Positions 3,369-5,135 of a stretch of 5,135 nt of DNA are shown here, piece after piece. This DNA comes from Candidatus Uhrbacteria bacterium RIFCSPHIGHO2_02_FULL_57_19. GTDB taxonomy: Bacteria > Patescibacteriota > Patescibacteriia > 2-12-FULL-57-11. The notes beneath the pieces were generated by a model that saw only the letters and a program-made list of their open reading frames with translations, searched no databases and was not told where the DNA came from. The stretch spans positions 1 to 5,135 of the forward strand of contig MGDZ01000068.1 in NCBI GenBank assembly GCA_001791115.1, in the 5' to 3' direction. The translations under genes and the position numbers were made by a program. How positions within the stretch are numbered: the first letter of the stretch is position 1; the number at the start of each line of letters is the position of its first letter.

Positions 3369-5135
3369 ATGCTTAAAAAACTAGCGTTCGCAGCCGCAGG
3401 TATCGCATTACTCGCTTCTCCTCTCCTCGCTTCAGCTGATACCGCGAGTGAACTACAAGCAAGAATTAGCGCCCTCCTCGCACAAATCGCGCAGCTGCAG
3501 CAACAATTGAATTCGTTGCAGACCACCACTCCTGTTGAAACACCACAACCTGTCTTCGACCCCGTTCCGACCATCCGTGTCTGCCCGCAAATCCTCCGCA
3601 CGCTCGAGCAGGGGATTTCAGGCAACGACGTAAAAGAAGTGCAGGCGTATCTCGGCGTCACACAAACAGGCTACTTCGGCCCCGCGACCGCACAGGCCGT
3701 TTCCGCATTCCAAGGCAAAGAAGGCCTCACGCAAGTCGGCATCGTCGGTCCTATGACGCGCGCCGCCTTCGCCCGCCGCTGCGGGTGGGGTGGCAACAAT
3801 CAAACATTCAACGCATCGCCGACCTCCGGCGCGGCACCGCTCACCGTTACTTTCACCGTGAGAAATGCGGCTAGCACGAGTTACATCAATTATGGCGACG
3901 GTAGTGCAACCGAAACAATGATATCTGGTTGCTACTTCGGAGATAGGTTGGATTGTACGCTGGGTACCCTCAAATCCTCGCACACGTACACAGCTGCCGG
4001 TACCTACACCGCCACACTCTCCCAGCATATCGGCGGCCCAATGGGACCTGAACAAATACTCGGCACCGTGACGATTACCGTCGGCGGTCCGATAAGCTCA
4101 CAATCGTTCACCGCTTCGCCCACCTCGGGCGCGGCGCCGCTTAGTGTGAAATTCACAAAAACAGGAACAGAGGGCGATTTCTCCGTCAACTTCGGCGACG
4201 GCACGAGTGGAACAATGCAATCTGATTGCGCGTACGGTCCTGCGAGTTGCAGTATGACGTCTTCCGTGAAGCACACGTATTCCGCGCCGGGCACATATGT
4301 TGCGAGGCTCTACAACAACCTGATGGGTTGCGCCGGCAATAATGTCGACTGCTCGCAGGGTTCCGTCACCATCATCGTAACGAACACTCCGCAGACAGGC
4401 GGTATTACCGTGACATCGCCGAACGGCGGCGAACGATTGGATATAGGGAGCCAAAAGACCATCACATGGGGCGATGGCCGGACATCCGTACTGACAAATC
4501 CCTACGACATCTTCCTCGACCGAGTCGGGCCAACCTGTACGAATCCCTTGATGGGTTGTCCCGCGATTGCATACATGCCGCTTACTATCGCCAAAGGGGT
4601 CACCGCACGTTCGTATTCATGGACGGTCGGAAATGTACTCGAATCAGTCGTCGGCAACAAAACGGGGCCGGGTGATTACACGGTAAGGATTTGCGACAGC
4701 AACAATACGACATGCGATAGTTCCGACTCGCAATTCACCGTCGTGGATCCCGTGTATGAAAGCAACAAGGCGCCCGAAATAAAAAGCTTTACCGGTCCGG
4801 CCTCTCTTACGGTCGGGCAAAAGGGGACATGGATCGTGACAGCTTTTGACCCGGAAGGCAAAAAGCTCACCTATACGTACAGTTGGTGCGACGTGACCAA
4901 CGGCGGAAACGGCGTCTGTACCGCGCAAGCGTATCCCGTGGGCGGCGAGACAACCAACGCCTACACTACCCACTTCCCTTCGGCAGGCACGTACAAGGCC
5001 TCCGTTTCCGTCGGTGACGACATCGGCAAGAGCGCGCAAGCCTCAGTGATTGTCACCGTTACCGGCAGTGCGAACCCGACTCTCACCGCCTCTCCGACCT
5101 CCGGCACCGCCCCTCTCTTCGTTATATTCAAGACT
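3369..5135 (+). CDS. Secreted surface protein with coiled coil, peptidoglycan-binding domain and PKD-like repeats (runs off right edge)
   Basis: The frame from ATG 3369 stays open for 589 codons to the window end. It begins with a signal peptide (MLKKLAFAAAGIALLASPLLASA, cut near residue 23). A Leu/Gln coiled coil follows (about 26-50). Residues 72-138 form a PG_binding_1-type domain (GISGNDVKEVQAYLGV, GYFGPATAQAVSAFQ). Two PKD-like domains, about 147-238 and 247-337, share SPTSGAAPL openings 100 residues apart and YGDG/FGDG turns (175-178, 275-278). A region opening ITVTSPNGGE (346-355), like Kre9/KNH-type Ig modules, spans to about 458. Another Ig/PKD-like module runs about 468-565, and a further PKD domain begins at 571 (TASPTSGTAPL). 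All 14 cysteines fall in close pairs. The protein is exported and likely anchored to the wall by the peptidoglycan-binding domain, with the repeats projecting outward; adhesion or host contact is inferred. This layout is one I associate with Parcubacteria surface proteins. The C-terminal end is unseen. Confidence 0.92.
   Translation, partial: MLKKLAFAAAGIALLASPLLASADTASELQARISALLAQIAQLQQQLNSLQTTTPVETPQPVFDPVPTIRVCPQILRTLEQGISGNDVKEVQAYLGVTQTGYFGPATAQAVSAFQGKEGLTQVGIVGPMTRAAFARRCGWGGNNQTFNASPTSGAAPLTVTFTVRNAASTSYINYGDGSATETMISGCYFGDRLDCTLGTLKSSHTYTAAGTYTATLSQHIGGPMGPEQILGTVTITVGGPISSQSFTASPTSGAAPLSVKFTKTGTEGDFSVNFGDGTSGTMQSDCAYGPASCSMTSSVKHTYSAPGTYVARLYNNLMGCAGNNVDCSQGSVTIIVTNTPQTGGITVTSPNGGERLDIGSQKTITWGDGRTSVLTNPYDIFLDRVGPTCTNPLMGCPAIAYMPLTIAKGVTARSYSWTVGNVLESVVGNKTGPGDYTVRICDSNNTTCDSSDSQFTVVDPVYESNKAPEIKSFTGPASLTVGQKGTWIVTAFDPEGKKLTYTYSWCDVTNGGNGVCTAQAYPVGGETTNAYTTHFPSAGTYKASVSVGDDIGKSAQASVIVTVTGSANPTLTASPTSGTAPLFVIFKT

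Noticed and set aside
3618..4454. Minus-strand open frames opposite the surface protein gene
   Set aside because: The plus frame is open for 589 codons with signal peptide and recognisable domains; the minus frames have no family features.

Overview
The window looks like a piece of a small-genome Patescibacteria (CPR) chromosome, most like Parcubacteria/Kaiserbacteria. This is inferred from gene content and style, not from a database search. The signs are a surface protein with signal peptide, Gln/Leu-rich coiled coil, peptidoglycan-binding domain and PKD repeats; a stand-alone ComEC-type metallo-beta-lactamase protein; a four-helix-bundle (23S-IVP-like) gene; a site-2-protease-like M50 enzyme; and promoters that place the -10 box only 6 nt before the start codon. 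TGA is used as a stop, so the standard bacterial code applies.

Layout. Bases 1-289 (minus strand) hold the N-terminal part of a Fe/Mn superoxide dismutase that runs off the left edge. A divergent promoter region (290-388) separates it from a membrane-anchored ComEC-like MBL hydrolase (389-1243, plus). A hairpin follows directly. Then comes a small unrecognised multi-pass membrane protein with a good ribosome binding site (1365-1736), also followed by a strong hairpin. On the minus strand, 1934-2179 is ribosomal protein bL28 (rpmB). Just beyond its stop lies a second, diverged copy of its last 14 codons, separated by a 73-bp hairpin-containing insert.

An 18-bp perfect palindrome (2185-2202) sits between rpmB and the divergent four-helix-bundle gene (2205-2597). 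That gene is bracketed by a long imperfect inverted repeat (2208-2235 and 2617-2644), which suggests a small IVS-like mobile unit. Next come an M50 intramembrane metalloprotease (2658-3278) and a large secreted surface protein. The surface protein starts at 3369 and is still open at the right edge (589 codons seen).

The genes do not form one pathway. They are housekeeping and cell-surface genes with separate promoters. Shared themes are envelope functions (MBL, M50 protease, membrane protein, surface adhesin-like protein) and oxidative-stress defence. The most unusual points are the inverted-repeat-flanked four-helix gene, the duplicated rpmB 3' end, the repeated leaderless promoter geometry, and the strict pairing of all cysteines in the surface protein. 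I saw no CRISPR array, tRNA, rRNA or transposase gene.
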